58,234 nt of DNA from Candidatus Izemoplasmatales bacterium (GCA_028698875.1 JAQVVR010000004.1:80165-138398), one strand, 5' to 3'; shown: positions 7,361-17,262, numbered from the stretch's first letter. Notes: generated from the letters alone by a model not told the origin. A program made the numbers and translations.

Positions 7361-9220
7361 ATGGCCAAAAAGAAACAAGTTTATAAACGTAAGCCCAATG
7401 CTTATGTGAAGAAAAAGCCATATGTCGAACAAAGAAAACCTAATGCCCCCGTAAAAGTTGAGGCACTGGCAGATGTTATTTACTACACGGATGGCATGAC
7501 TGTTTTTGATTTCGCCGAAGCCCTACATCGGCCTGTCGCTGAGATCATTAAGAAACTGATGTTCATGAAAATCCTTGCTTCGCAAACGCAAACACTCGAC
7601 CGAGAAACTGTCGAACTTTTAACGATGGAGTATGGATTGGAATTAAAAGATGAAGTCAAAACGGATATGACGAAATTTGAAGAACTCACCATTGAAGATG
7701 ATCCTAATAGTTTAGTCGAAAGACCGGCGGTTGTTACTATTATGGGTCATGTAGATCATGGTAAAACTACTTTGCTTGATACTATCCGTCATTCGCGGAT
7801 TACTGCAGGCGAAGCTGGGGGCATTACTCAACATATTGGGGCATACCAAGTATCAAGAAATGGGAAATCGATAACATTTATTGATACACCAGGACACGCT
7901 GCCTTTACAGAAATGCGAGCTAGAGGCGCTAAAATCACTGATATCGTCATTTTAGTGGTGGCCGCTGATGATGGCGTTATGCCACAAACTAAAGAGGCAT
8001 TAGACCACGCAAAGGCTGCAAAAAGCAATATTATTGTTGCTGTAAATAAAATGGACAAAGTCGGGGCTAATCCTGACCGAGTCAAGCAAGAGTTAGCTGA
8101 TTTAAATCTGCTAGCCGAAGATTGGGGTGGCAGTGTTCCCTTTTGCCAAATCTCTGCTTTAAAAGGAACAGGTGTAACTGAACTGCTCGACACGATTCAA
8201 TTAGTGGCTGAAATGATGGAACTGAAGGCTAATCCTGCTCGGTTGGCCGCAGGATCCGTAATCGAAGCAAAACTAGATAAAGGCAAAGGGCCGGTAGCCA
8301 CGCTTTTGGTTTCCAATGGCACTTTGCGTGTTGGTGATGCTTTTGTTGTTGGCACAACGTATGGTAAAATCAGAGCCATGAGTGATGATTTAGGTCGAAC
8401 TATGACTGAAGCCAAACCATCGACAGCTGTTGTTGTATATGGCTTAAACGATGTCCCAATGGCTGGCGATGCTTTTATGGTTTTCGCTGACGAAAAGCAA
8501 TCACGAGAAATTGCTTTCAAACGTTCTGATCGACAAATTCGTGAGGAAAAAGGCGTTAATAAATCAATGTCACTGGAAGATTTCTTTAAAAAAGCCGAGG
8601 GAACCGAGAAAGTATTGCGTTTAATCATCAAAGCCGATACTCAAGGATCAATCGAAGCTTTCAAAGGCGCAATCGACAAGATAAAAGTCGAAGGAACATC
8701 TATTGATATTGTTCGTTCTGGCGTTGGAGCGATTACTGATACTGATGTTTCTTTGGCAGAAGCAAGCAATGCAATTATCATTGGATTTGATGTGCGTCCG
8801 CAAGCATCGGTTCGAGATACGGCCACATCAAAAGGCGTAGAGATTCGCTTGTATGATATTATATACGAAGCACTAGAAGATATTGAAAAAGCGATGAAAG
8901 GAATGCTTGACCCTGTTTTTGAAAAAAAGACAATCGGTGAGGCTTCGGTTCGTGAAACATTCACAATTTCAAAGGTGGGTACGATTGCGGGCTGTATGGT
9001 TACCTCAGGAATCATTAAACGGGATTCCTTAATCAAGATAATTCGCGACGGTATCGTAATTCATGAGGGGAAAATGTCGTCTTTAAAACGTTTTAAGGAC
9101 GATGTTAAAGAAGTCAAAACCGGATATGACTGTGGCATTATGGTGGAAGCATACAATGATATCAAAGTCGATGATGTGATTGAGGCCTCAGAATTGCAAG
9201 AGGTGAAGGAAAATGCCTAA
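7361..9220 (+). CDS. infB: Translation initiation factor IF-2
   Basis: IF-2 (619 residues) is the GTPase that delivers initiator fMet-tRNA to the 30S subunit. The N-terminal extension is short: a basic Lys-rich stretch (1-30) and an IF2_N helical domain (about 35-90). The G domain follows with GHVDHGKT (about 129), DTPGH (about 175) and NKMD (about 229), then domains II, III and IV. ATG 7361 follows GAGGTG; an in-frame GTG at 7352 lies inside this RBS. The rbfA start overlaps by 8 bp. The protein is about 100 residues shorter than Bacillus IF-2, all from the N-terminus. Confidence 0.97.
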   Translation: MAKKKQVYKRKPNAYVKKKPYVEQRKPNAPVKVEALADVIYYTDGMTVFDFAEALHRPVAEIIKKLMFMKILASQTQTLDRETVELLTMEYGLELKDEVKTDMTKFEELTIEDDPNSLVERPAVVTIMGHVDHGKTTLLDTIRHSRITAGEAGGITQHIGAYQVSRNGKSITFIDTPGHAAFTEMRARGAKITDIVILVVAADDGVMPQTKEALDHAKAAKSNIIVAVNKMDKVGANPDRVKQELADLNLLAEDWGGSVPFCQISALKGTGVTELLDTIQLVAEMMELKANPARLAAGSVIEAKLDKGKGPVATLLVSNGTLRVGDAFVVGTTYGKIRAMSDDLGRTMTEAKPSTAVVVYGLNDVPMAGDAFMVFADEKQSREIAFKRSDRQIREEKGVNKSMSLEDFFKKAEGTEKVLRLIIKADTQGSIEAFKGAIDKIKVEGTSIDIVRSGVGAITDTDVSLAEASNAIIIGFDVRPQASVRDTATSKGVEIRLYDIIYEALEDIEKAMKGMLDPVFEKKTIGEASVRETFTISKVGTIAGCMVTSGIIKRDSLIKIIRDGIVIHEGKMSSLKRFKDDVKEVKTGYDCGIMVEAYNDIKVDDVIEASELQEVKENA

Positions 9221-9542
9221 AACGGATCGATTAGAAGCATTAGTTCAACGTGAACTGACAATGATTTTGCGTAATGAAGTGAAAGATAATCTTGGTTTCA
9301 TTACGATTACCGCTGTTAAAATCACTAATGAACTGTCATATATGTTTGTTTATTACACGGTTTTGGGTTCTAAAGAAGAACTCGAAAAAACACAACAGGC
9401 ATTAGACCGAGCAAATGGTTTTATTAAGAATCAGATTGCGGCTCGTGTCAAGATGCGAAAGGTTCCGGAATTGGTATTTAAAATCGATGATTCTATAGCA
9501 ACAGGTATGAAAATTGATTCCATTCTAAAAGCCATCAAATAA
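9213..9542 (+). CDS. rbfA: 30S ribosome-binding factor RbfA
   Basis: RbfA (109 residues) is a KH-like factor for late 30S assembly. The N-terminal RLEALVQRELTMIL helix, the strand FITITAVKITNELSYMFVYY and the VPELVFKIDDS motif are typical. AGGTGAAGGA lies just before ATG 9213 and the start overlaps infB by 8 bp. It is the last gene of the operon; a strong terminator begins 6 bp after the stop. Confidence 0.95.
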   Translation: MPKTDRLEALVQRELTMILRNEVKDNLGFITITAVKITNELSYMFVYYTVLGSKEELEKTQQALDRANGFIKNQIAARVKMRKVPELVFKIDDSIATGMKIDSILKAIK

Positions 9543-9547
9543 ACGAT

Positions 9548-9575
9548 AAAACCCCGGAAATAATCTGGGGTTTTT
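9548..9575 (+). terminator. Terminator of the rimP-rbfA operon
   Basis: AAAACCCC (9548-9555) pairs with GGGGTTTT (9567-9574). The stem extends inward by about three more pairs around the loop AATAA. Confidence 0.9.
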
Positions 9576-9590
9576 ATTTAGACCGTAACG

Positions 9591-9619
9591 TTGAAATTAA
9601 GCCATTATTTTGGTATAAT
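9591..9619 (+). promoter_or_regulatory. uvrC promoter
   Basis: TTGAAA (9591-9596), 17 bp, TATAAT (9614-9619) with the extended TGG in front. Nothing resembling a LexA box was noticed. Confidence 0.8.
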
Positions 9620-9643
9620 TATTGACAAAAGGCAGGTGAGACC

Positions 9644-11413
9644 ATGAATGAAATTATCAAATCGAAACTAACGACAATACCAGACCTTCCCGGCAGTTAT
9701 CAAATGTTAGACGTGATGGGTAATATTATCTATGTTGGTAAAGCGAAAAACCTTAAAAATCGTATTAAAACTTATTTTGTGGGATCTCACGACGCTAAAA
9801 CGACAAGATTAGTCACAGATATTACTGATTTCACTTTTATAGTTACAGCCACAGAACTTGAAGCTTTTTTATTGGAATTATCGCTTATTAAGCAGTACTC
9901 ACCCAAGTATAATATTATGTTAATGGATGATAAGACATATCCTTACATCGAGGTCACCAATGAAACGCATCCGCGGCTCATTATAACTCGCAAGTTTTCT
10001 AAAAAAAATAAGAACCTATTTGGTCCCTTTCCTGATGCCGCTTCAGCGAGAGAAACCGTTAATCTTTTATCTCGGATTTTCCCACTGCGCAAATGCCAAG
10101 CGATGCCGAAGAAGGTATGTCTATACTTTCATATGGGACAATGTCTTGGACCATGTATCGATGAATCAGTACAAACCCAATATCCAGCAATAATTGACCA
10201 AATATGTCGTTTTTTAGGCGGTCACAATCAAGATTTATTGAATGACTTGAATAATCGCATGAATGATTATTCAACCCACTTAGAATATGAAAAAGCTCAA
10301 GAAATAAGGGATATGATATTCAGTTTACAAAAGACAACTGAAAAACAACAAATCATTTTTCCCGATCTTAAGGATCGCGACATAATCAATTTCGCCGCTA
10401 ATGAAGCATATATTACCATTACTACAATTTTTATGCGTGCCGGCAAGATTGTCATGAGTATTTCGCCAATCTTTGAATACTTTGAATCACAAGAAGATAC
10501 GTTTGTGGATTATCTAGCTCAGTTTTATCAGAAAAATCCGCTCCCTCAAGAGGTGCTTCTCCCCTTGGGAATCGATTATAGCCTCTTAAAACCATTTCTC
10601 TTAGAAAAAGGCTTTACCCCTTCCCGTGGTGGGAAAGCTAAACTAGTTCAAATGGCAAAAGCAAATGCTCAAATTCAACTTGACAGTCATTTGGATCTGT
10701 TTTTAAAAAAATATGCTAATACGGTCGGATCGGCAGAAATTTTAGGGAAAACGATTGGCATCGCAACTCCAAAGCGAATTGAAGCTTTTGATAATTCGAA
10801 TACGATGGGATCAAATCCGGTTTCGGCTATGGTGGTTTTTACCAATGGATTGCCGGACAAAAAGGAGTATCGAAAGTATCAAGTTAAATCAGTCACTCAA
10901 CCAGATGATGTCGGTACGATGAAGGAAATTATCTATCGCCGGTATCAGAAGATGCTGATGAATGGTGCCTCTGACAAACCCAATCTAATTGTCATGGATG
11001 GTGGGATTGCTCAAGTTCGAGCATGCAAAACGATACTGAAGGAATTATATCTTGATATTCCGGTCATTGGTTTAAGGAAAGATAGTGAGCATAAAACCGA
11101 TGCAATCATCGGCTTAGATGAACAACCAATAATTTTGGATCGACACTCGCATATGTATGTGTTTTTATCTAAAATTCAGGATGAAGCTCATCGGTTTGCG
11201 ATTACATATCATCGAAGCCAACATACAAAACAGATTTTCGCTTCCATCCTCGATTCAATTCCAAAGATAGGAGTAAAATCAAAACAAAAGCTGCTAGAAA
11301 AATATAAAACGATAAGTAATATCAAAAAAGCTCCTATACCAGAATTAAAAACCCTTGGCCTTACTAACATCGCGATTGATAATTTACAAATCGCTTTGAA
11401 GGAGTATAAATGA
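9644..11413 (+). CDS. uvrC: Excinuclease ABC subunit C
   Basis: UvrC (589 residues) makes both incisions in nucleotide excision repair after UvrA/UvrB damage recognition. N-terminal GIY-YIG nuclease (about 12-95) shows GSYQM and YVGKAKNLKNR. A UVR motif is centred on EYEKAQEIRDMI (about 214). The RNase H-like nuclease domain covers about 375-500 with VMDGGIAQV, and the C-terminal helix-hairpin-helix region is at about 540-589. Length is typical. AGGTGAG precedes ATG 9644. uvrA and uvrB are not in the window. Stop is TGA. Confidence 0.96.
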   Translation: MNEIIKSKLTTIPDLPGSYQMLDVMGNIIYVGKAKNLKNRIKTYFVGSHDAKTTRLVTDITDFTFIVTATELEAFLLELSLIKQYSPKYNIMLMDDKTYPYIEVTNETHPRLIITRKFSKKNKNLFGPFPDAASARETVNLLSRIFPLRKCQAMPKKVCLYFHMGQCLGPCIDESVQTQYPAIIDQICRFLGGHNQDLLNDLNNRMNDYSTHLEYEKAQEIRDMIFSLQKTTEKQQIIFPDLKDRDIINFAANEAYITITTIFMRAGKIVMSISPIFEYFESQEDTFVDYLAQFYQKNPLPQEVLLPLGIDYSLLKPFLLEKGFTPSRGGKAKLVQMAKANAQIQLDSHLDLFLKKYANTVGSAEILGKTIGIATPKRIEAFDNSNTMGSNPVSAMVVFTNGLPDKKEYRKYQVKSVTQPDDVGTMKEIIYRRYQKMLMNGASDKPNLIVMDGGIAQVRACKTILKELYLDIPVIGLRKDSEHKTDAIIGLDEQPIILDRHSHMYVFLSKIQDEAHRFAITYHRSQHTKQIFASILDSIPKIGVKSKQKLLEKYKTISNIKKAPIPELKTLGLTNIAIDNLQIALKEYK

Positions 11414-11433
11414 AACAGAGGATTAAACTTTTC

Positions 11434-11462
11434 TATCGGTTTTTTCCGGGTTGTGTTAAAAT
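11434..11462 (+). promoter_or_regulatory. Possible promoter of the DEDDh exonuclease gene
   Basis: Extended -10 TGTTAAAAT (TAAAAT at 11457-11462). The -35 hexamer TATCGG is poor, so the call rests on the extended -10. Confidence 0.45.
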
Positions 11463-11479
11463 GAATGCAGGTGATTTTT

Positions 11480-12394
11480 ATGACAAGATATGTTTACGGA
11501 CCATTACATAATGTTTTTGAAGATATCAGGGTTATTTCCATCAAAATCCGGCGGCGAACTGAGTACTTTTATATGCCAAAGGGGATGTTTTCCAGTTTTA
11601 TGGCATATTTCTCATTAGGTATATATGTTTTTATGACCGTATCTGAAGCAACCAAGCGCTATAAAGGTGTTTTGGTGTATCAGGTTGAAAACATTGAAAA
11701 AATTATGTATCCAAACGGACAAAACCCGCGAATTTTTTATGATATAAGTGTCATAAAATCAGGCATTAAAAATATTCTCAATGCGCAAAAACACAAACTT
11801 TTTATTGATTTTGAGATGTCGATGCCCCCATTTCGAAATTACGAAAATTTTGTTTCGGAAATTATTCAGTTTGGAATGGTGTTGACTGATCCTAATGGAA
11901 TTACCATTGATGAGCAGTCGATGTTCATCAAACCAGTTTTATACAAATCGATTAGTGACCGTACGCAAAAGTTTCTCCACATTTCTCAAATAAATATTGA
12001 TAATGGGATGACCTATCAAAATTTCTATCAACACTTTACTAATATTGTTAGAAAATACCAGCCGATGGTGTTTGTGTGGGGACAAAACGATTTGATAGAA
12101 TTACGTAAATCAATGCGTTATAATGTGGTTCCCGATATTACCCGAAGGGTCCAATTCATTGATTTGTTGAAACTGCACAAGACATATTTTGGACTAAAGA
12201 ATGATCTAGGCTTATTTAATGCGCATCGGTTATACTCGCAAGCCGAGTTAGAGAAACAAATCCATGATGCTCATGAAGACGCGGTAGTAACTAAGACGGT
12301 GTTTGAAGGTTTCAAAAAAGTCTGTAATGATGAACTTGCTGTTTGCCTGCCCGTAGGGAATGATAGAAGTACTCTTCAAATTGATAAAGTTTAA
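11480..12394 (+). CDS. DEDDh-family 3'-5' exonuclease with an unrecognised N-terminal domain
   Basis: A 304-residue protein. Residues about 105-290 form an RNase T/DnaQ/KapD-like exonuclease: D110-F-E112 in LFIDFEMS (Exo I), D204 in GQNDL (Exo II), and H262...D267 in HDAHEDA (Exo III, matching HxxxxD). All four metal-binding acidic residues and the catalytic His are present, so it should be active on DNA or RNA 3' ends. Residues 1-100 contain one hydrophobic stretch (MFSSFMAYFSLGIYVFM) and match nothing I recognise. ATG 11480 follows AGGTGAT; an in-frame ATG at 11465 lies upstream of the RBS. Substrate is unknown. Confidence 0.75.
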   Translation: MTRYVYGPLHNVFEDIRVISIKIRRRTEYFYMPKGMFSSFMAYFSLGIYVFMTVSEATKRYKGVLVYQVENIEKIMYPNGQNPRIFYDISVIKSGIKNILNAQKHKLFIDFEMSMPPFRNYENFVSEIIQFGMVLTDPNGITIDEQSMFIKPVLYKSISDRTQKFLHISQINIDNGMTYQNFYQHFTNIVRKYQPMVFVWGQNDLIELRKSMRYNVVPDITRRVQFIDLLKLHKTYFGLKNDLGLFNAHRLYSQAELEKQIHDAHEDAVVTKTVFEGFKKVCNDELAVCLPVGNDRSTLQIDKV

Positions 12395-12402
12395 ATGACT
12401 AC

Positions 12403-12445
12403 AAAAAAGTCGGTCAAGAGCGAAGGTGGCTCCTGACCGACTTTT
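12403..12445. terminator. Bidirectional terminator between exonuclease gene and gtrA-like gene
   Basis: AAAAGTCGGTCA (12405-12416) pairs with TGACCGACTTTT (12434-12445), with further pairing of GAGC and GCTC inside. A-runs on the left and T-runs on the right serve both converging genes. Confidence 0.9.
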
Positions 12446-12490
12446 ATATAATATTGTGTATTATACTTTATCTAATTCACAAAGACATAC

Positions 12491-13000
12491 CTATTTAACA
12501 ACCTCGGAATCCTGATTTTTTTTATTAATGGCGGTGTTTATGCTATGGCGATAAACAACTAAACGGCAGTAGAGAAACTCGGTAACCATATTAATTACCA
12601 TCGTTGGTAATAATATCAAGTAATCATTCCACCCCAAACGTTCCAATGCGACTCCCCACCATATTGAAAGCGGGGTAAAAACACAATAGTACAAAAACAC
12701 TTTAAGCATTGCAATAGGAACATTGGTTGCGGATTTAAATGTGAATTTCCGGTTGATGGTAAAATTCCATAAAACGGATAATACTAAAGCGACAAAATAT
12801 GCAAGGCCATATTCAGAAGTTAGCCATGAAGCGCCGGCAAAGAAATTTTCAAATATTAAATTGAGGATTGTAAAGGAGAGAATTTGAATTATACCAGCCG
12901 AGATAGAAAAAAGCGTAAATTTGAAAAACTGAAAGAAATTTTGTTTAGATGTCAGTTTTATATCGGTGGTAATAGTGTTAGAGTTTTCCGTGTTTTCCAT
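12491..13000 (-). CDS. GtrA-family four-helix membrane protein
   Basis: A 169-residue protein with four predicted membrane helices, e.g. SISAGIIQILSFTILNLIF and YFVALVLSVLWNFTINRKFTF; the WNFxxNRKFTF motif is the hallmark of the GtrA-like family. Members act with glycosyltransferases, often proposed to move polyprenyl-linked sugars or teichoic acid precursors across the membrane. The RBS AAAGGACGG precedes the start. It lies 14 bp after rnj on the same strand and is probably co-transcribed. No glycosyltransferase partner is adjacent, so its role here is open. Confidence 0.8.
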   Translation of the reverse strand: MENTENSNTITTDIKLTSKQNFFQFFKFTLFSISAGIIQILSFTILNLIFENFFAGASWLTSEYGLAYFVALVLSVLWNFTINRKFTFKSATNVPIAMLKVFLYYCVFTPLSIWWGVALERLGWNDYLILLPTMVINMVTEFLYCRLVVYRHSINTAINKKNQDSEVVK

Positions 13001-13014
13001 AATAACCGTCCTTT

Positions 13015-14694
13015 TTATAGAACCATGATGACAGGTGTGATCATCGGTTCTCGATTTGTTTTTTCGAAGATATATTTACCAAGTGACTTAACAAGATCGT
13101 TCTTAATACCATTGATGTTGATTTTTTTGCCTATCTCAAGATAATGATCAGTAACATCAAGCGCTAAAGTCTGCAAAGTTTTAATCATTTGTTCATTATC
13201 TTTCATGAATATAAAACCGCGTGAGATAATTGTGGGTGTACAAATTACTTCATGACGATCTTGATTGATAGTCATGATTACCGATAATAACCCATCTTTA
13301 GATAACTCGCGACGATCTTTGATTACTTGAGACCCAATTTCCCCAATAGCGAGGCCATCCACATACACATCAGAAGTCGGGACTTTTCCCGCCATTCTTC
13401 CCGAATCCTTTGATAAGGCTAGTATTTGGCCGTTATCAAGAACATACACGTTATTAGCATGAACACCGCAATCAATGGCTAAAGCAGCATGAGTTTTTAG
13501 CATTCGGTATTCACCATGTATAGGCATGAAGTATTTTGGCTTCATCAATTTTAACATCAATTTTAATTCGTTTTTTCCACCATGTCCAGAAGCGTGAACA
13601 TCAGCGAAAGGTGACTTGGTAATAACGGAAGCACCATTTTTGTACAACAAATTGATGGTTTTATTGACGCTTTCTTGATTTCCTGGAATTGGTGAAGAAG
13701 ACAAAATTATTGTATCACCAGGAATTAAGGCAATCTGTTTATGTGTTCCAGAAGCGATTCTAGATAAAGCTGCCATTGGTTCGCCCTGCGAGCCGGTACA
13801 AAGAATAGTGAGATTTTTTCGGCTGATACCCGTCATGTTTCGGCTGTATAAAAAAGTTCCATCTGGAGCGTGAATATAGCCAAGTGCCGATCCGACTTCA
13901 ATGGTCTTTTCCATACTACGGCCGAAAACAGCAATTTTTCGATTTGTTTGAATTGATGCTTCGACGATTTGCTGAATCCGATGGACATTGGAGGAAAATG
14001 TTGCGATGATTACTCTGCCGGCAATGGATTTAAATAAATCATGAATGGTGGCAGAGACTTCTTTTTCAGATTCGGTAAAATCATCGAGTTCGGCATTGGT
14101 AGAATCAGATAACAGGCATAACACTCCTTTGTCACCTATCCAAGCCATTTTTGCGTAGTTTGCATCATTGCTTGTGGGGGTAAAATCAAACTTAAAATCC
14201 CCAGTATGAACGATAGTTCCCTGTGGGGTATCGATTGCGATACCAAAAGAATCGGGAATGGAATGATTGGTACGGAAAAAATTTACTTCCATTTTGTCAA
14301 AACGAACAGTTTCATTTTCGGTAAATTCGTGATATTTAACTTTTAGTTCGGGGTACTCTTCCATCTTTTTTTTGATAATACCCAATGCTAGACCATTGGC
14401 ATATATCATGGGAATTTTTACTTGTTTTAACAAAAAAGGGATTCCACCGATATGATCTTCGTGACCATGAGTGATAAACAATCCTTTGATTTTTACCTGA
14501 TTATCAATCAAGTAAGTATAATCGGGAATTACGTAATCGATTCCCATCAAATTGTCATCAGGAAATAATATTCCCGAGTCAATGATGATGAGTTCATTTG
14601 CGTATTCCACGCAATACATGTTTTTACCAATTTCGCCTAAACCGCCTAAGGCAAAAATGCCAATTTCATTAGGCTTAAGATTTTCGTTTTGCAT
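13015..14694 (-). CDS. rnjA: Ribonuclease J
   Basis: RNase J (559 residues) is a metallo-beta-lactamase/beta-CASP nuclease with 5'-3' exo- and endonuclease activity in mRNA decay and rRNA processing. The metal motif THGHEDHIGG (about 75), HTGDFKFD (about 165), the beta-CASP region with GSQGEPMAALSRIASG, and the SGHGG motif are all present. The start is placed at 14694 because the promoter -10 (14747-14752) lies upstream, excluding the in-frame ATGs at 14775 and 14748. An AGGAAGG RBS is present but 13 bp away, longer than usual. Confidence 0.95.
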   Translation of the reverse strand: MQNENLKPNEIGIFALGGLGEIGKNMYCVEYANELIIIDSGILFPDDNLMGIDYVIPDYTYLIDNQVKIKGLFITHGHEDHIGGIPFLLKQVKIPMIYANGLALGIIKKKMEEYPELKVKYHEFTENETVRFDKMEVNFFRTNHSIPDSFGIAIDTPQGTIVHTGDFKFDFTPTSNDANYAKMAWIGDKGVLCLLSDSTNAELDDFTESEKEVSATIHDLFKSIAGRVIIATFSSNVHRIQQIVEASIQTNRKIAVFGRSMEKTIEVGSALGYIHAPDGTFLYSRNMTGISRKNLTILCTGSQGEPMAALSRIASGTHKQIALIPGDTIILSSSPIPGNQESVNKTINLLYKNGASVITKSPFADVHASGHGGKNELKLMLKLMKPKYFMPIHGEYRMLKTHAALAIDCGVHANNVYVLDNGQILALSKDSGRMAGKVPTSDVYVDGLAIGEIGSQVIKDRRELSKDGLLSVIMTINQDRHEVICTPTIISRGFIFMKDNEQMIKTLQTLALDVTDHYLEIGKKININGIKNDLVKSLGKYIFEKTNREPMITPVIMVL

Positions 14695-14746
14695 GAAAAA
14701 TAGTTTTCCTTCCTGAAATGCTGAACGGAATTTTGCTCTGGATATC

Positions 14747-14775
14747 ATTATACATAATAAATATTGAATATGCAA
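14747..14775 (-). promoter_or_regulatory. rnj-gtrA promoter
   Basis: Reading the minus strand: TTGCAT (14775-14770), 17 bp, TATAAT (14752-14747). It is divergent from the priA promoter, with about 70 bp between the two -35 regions. Confidence 0.75.
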
Positions 14776-14846
14776 ATGGTAAACAGAAAATAAATAACGG
14801 TTATATCATAATCGACAACGGAAAACTTAAGATATGTTGGTTACAC

Positions 14847-14875
14847 TTTAAAACAAAATCGTTCCGTGATATAAT
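14847..14875 (+). promoter_or_regulatory. priA promoter
   Basis: TTTAAA (14847-14852), 17 bp, TATAAT (14870-14875) with the extended TGA before it. Confidence 0.7.
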
Positions 14876-14896
14876 GATTTCCAAGAGGTGAGACAG

Positions 14897-17242
14897 ATGA
14901 TTGCACGAATTTTGGTCGATATTCCGGTCAAGGCTGTTGATCGTTTGTATGATTATTTTGTCCCTGACATCCTCGCCGATGTTCTCGAAGTTGGAATGCG
15001 AGTTATTGTTCCATTTGGAAGCCGAGAATTAATGGGCTACACTTTGGAAATCGCCATATCATCGGATTCAGGCAAAGAGTTAAAACCGATTATAAGAATA
15101 CTTGACATTGAATCGTATCTAACCAAGGAACTTATAGAATTAGCTAAGCAGATTTCGATTGATACCACAACGATTTTGATCAAAGTATTAGAAACCATGT
15201 TGCCTTCAGCTTTTAAAGCTGTTTATACAATAAAACTTCAATTAATTAATTCCGAAGGTTTAAACGAAGCGATTAAAGCAATGTTTAAATTGGGTAACGA
15301 AATCATATTTGAAGATTATATGGTCGAAATGATACCCGAAATTAAGAAAGCGATAAAAAAGAATCAGATTAAGCAAGTATATGACATTAAATCTAAAAGT
15401 AGACCAGCCACTGAACGGGCTGTTGTTCTTTGCGATTCGGGATATTTACCAAAAACCGATAAACACAAACTGACTTGTGATTATTTAAAAGATTGTAAGG
15501 GAAAATCCGCTCTTGTTTCTGAAACAATCAAAGCTTGTGATATCACTGAATCGGTTTTAAAAACCCTGGAGAAAAAGGGAGCAATTCGTTACTTTAATCA
15601 AGAGAAGTATCGCTTGGCGATTAATACCCATGATAAATTTGACAAACGGGTTATTTTTAATGACGACCAAAACCGAGTCTTTTCTGAAATTATGAAGAAT
15701 ATCGATCATGATGAGATTTTTTTGTTACACGGTGTAACCGGATCGGGAAAAACCGAGATATATTTAGCTGCCATCGAAGAAATATTAAACCGAGGAAAAG
15801 AAGTCATTTTTCTCGTCCCGGAAATTGCATTGACACCAATGATGGTCAACCGTTTTGAAGCTAGATTTAAAAACCAAGTTGCCGTCTTACATTCAGGGTT
15901 ATCAATTGGTGAAAAATATGATGAATGGCGGCGTATCATTCGAAAAGAAGTATCGATTGTCATTGGAGCGCGTAGCGCAATTTTCGCTCCGTTTTCAAAT
16001 TTGGGCATGATAGTAATTGACGAATGCCATGAAACGACGTATAAGCAAGATGATATGCCAAAATATTATGCAATTGATGTTGCTATTCAACGGGCTAAGT
16101 ACTATAAGATTCCTTTATTGATGGGATCAGCTACACCCAACATTGAGACCTACGCTCGATATAAGCGGGGATATATTAAATTGCTTGAACTACCACAGCG
16201 GGCCAATAAATGTTTAATGCCGAAACTTGTTATTGTGGATATGAAGTCGGAATTTAAAAAAGGAAACCTTAGTTCTATTTCCGAACAATTACGTACTGAA
16301 ATTGATATACGTCTCAAGCGCCAAGAACAAGTTATCCTTCTTCTGAATCGGAGAGGTTATTCGACTTTCGTAATATGTCGCGAGTGTGGCCATGTAATCT
16401 CGTGTCCAAATTGTGACATCTCATTAGCATATCACGAAATTGACCATTCTTTGAAATGTCACTACTGTGGTCATAAAGAGGATGTAAAAAAAACGTGTCC
16501 CAAATGTGGTTCGGAAAATCTTCGGTATATGGGGACTGGAACTCAAAAAATCCAATCGGAAATTGAAATGTTATTTCCAAGTGCCAGAATAATCAGAATG
16601 GACAACGATTCAACAAGAGTTAAGAATGCTCACGAAATGCTTCTCGATGCTTTTTCCGACCATGGTGACATATTACTCGGAACGCAAATGATCGCCAAAG
16701 GACTCGATTTCCCACGAGTTACTCTTGTGGGAATTATCCAAGCTGATTCGAATCTATTTAATGCGGATTTTCGTTCTCCTGAGAAAACATTTCAACTAAT
16801 CACTCAAGTTTCAGGAAGAGCGGGTCGTGGTGATAATGAAGGAAAAGTCGTTGTTCAAACATATAATACAAATCATTATGCCATCCGATTTGCGGTCAAT
16901 AATGATTATCTTGGATTCTATCAATACGAAATGTCCATTCGTAAAGCCGCAAAATATATTCCCTTTTATTTTTTGGTAGACATAAAGTTATCAGGAAACA
17001 ATGTTCGAGATGTGTTTTTGCGAGGTAAGGAGATAGTGAATAAATTACGCATTTCATTATCGTCAGATACGATTATTTTGGGCCCCGTTTTGCCACCAGT
17101 GAGCCGGATAAACAATCGTTATATCTGCCAGATTTTGATTAAGTATCGCAACGAACCACGATTAGATGATTCACTATTTGATATTTACGATCAATATAAT
17201 ACCAATGAGATATTTGTTAATATCGATAAAAGTCCGATGTAA
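14897..17242 (+). CDS. priA: Primosomal replication-restart helicase PriA
   Basis: PriA (781 residues) is the SF2 3'-5' helicase that reloads the replisome at stalled forks. The N-terminal fork-binding domain is at 1-200. Walker A GVTGSGKTEIY is near residue 279 and the helicase box IVIDECHETTYKQ near 373. A zinc region with four CxxC pairs sits at about 494-540. Family members usually have DEEH; here the box reads DECH, a conservative-site variation worth noting but retaining the D, E and H. ATG 14897 follows GAGGTGAG; the in-frame GTG at 14888 is within the RBS. fmt starts 20 bp after the stop. Confidence 0.95.
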   Translation: MIARILVDIPVKAVDRLYDYFVPDILADVLEVGMRVIVPFGSRELMGYTLEIAISSDSGKELKPIIRILDIESYLTKELIELAKQISIDTTTILIKVLETMLPSAFKAVYTIKLQLINSEGLNEAIKAMFKLGNEIIFEDYMVEMIPEIKKAIKKNQIKQVYDIKSKSRPATERAVVLCDSGYLPKTDKHKLTCDYLKDCKGKSALVSETIKACDITESVLKTLEKKGAIRYFNQEKYRLAINTHDKFDKRVIFNDDQNRVFSEIMKNIDHDEIFLLHGVTGSGKTEIYLAAIEEILNRGKEVIFLVPEIALTPMMVNRFEARFKNQVAVLHSGLSIGEKYDEWRRIIRKEVSIVIGARSAIFAPFSNLGMIVIDECHETTYKQDDMPKYYAIDVAIQRAKYYKIPLLMGSATPNIETYARYKRGYIKLLELPQRANKCLMPKLVIVDMKSEFKKGNLSSISEQLRTEIDIRLKRQEQVILLLNRRGYSTFVICRECGHVISCPNCDISLAYHEIDHSLKCHYCGHKEDVKKTCPKCGSENLRYMGTGTQKIQSEIEMLFPSARIIRMDNDSTRVKNAHEMLLDAFSDHGDILLGTQMIAKGLDFPRVTLVGIIQADSNLFNADFRSPEKTFQLITQVSGRAGRGDNEGKVVVQTYNTNHYAIRFAVNNDYLGFYQYEMSIRKAAKYIPFYFLVDIKLSGNNVRDVFLRGKEIVNKLRISLSSDTIILGPVLPPVSRINNRYICQILIKYRNEPRLDDSLFDIYDQYNTNEIFVNIDKSPM

Positions 17243-17262
17243 ATATGATGGGAGGAAATAAT

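Noticed and set aside
14695-14775. Longer RNase J with 27 extra N-terminal residues
   Set aside because: The -10 box at 14747-14752 overlaps that region, so the upstream ATGs would not be in the transcript; the family start matches M at 14694.
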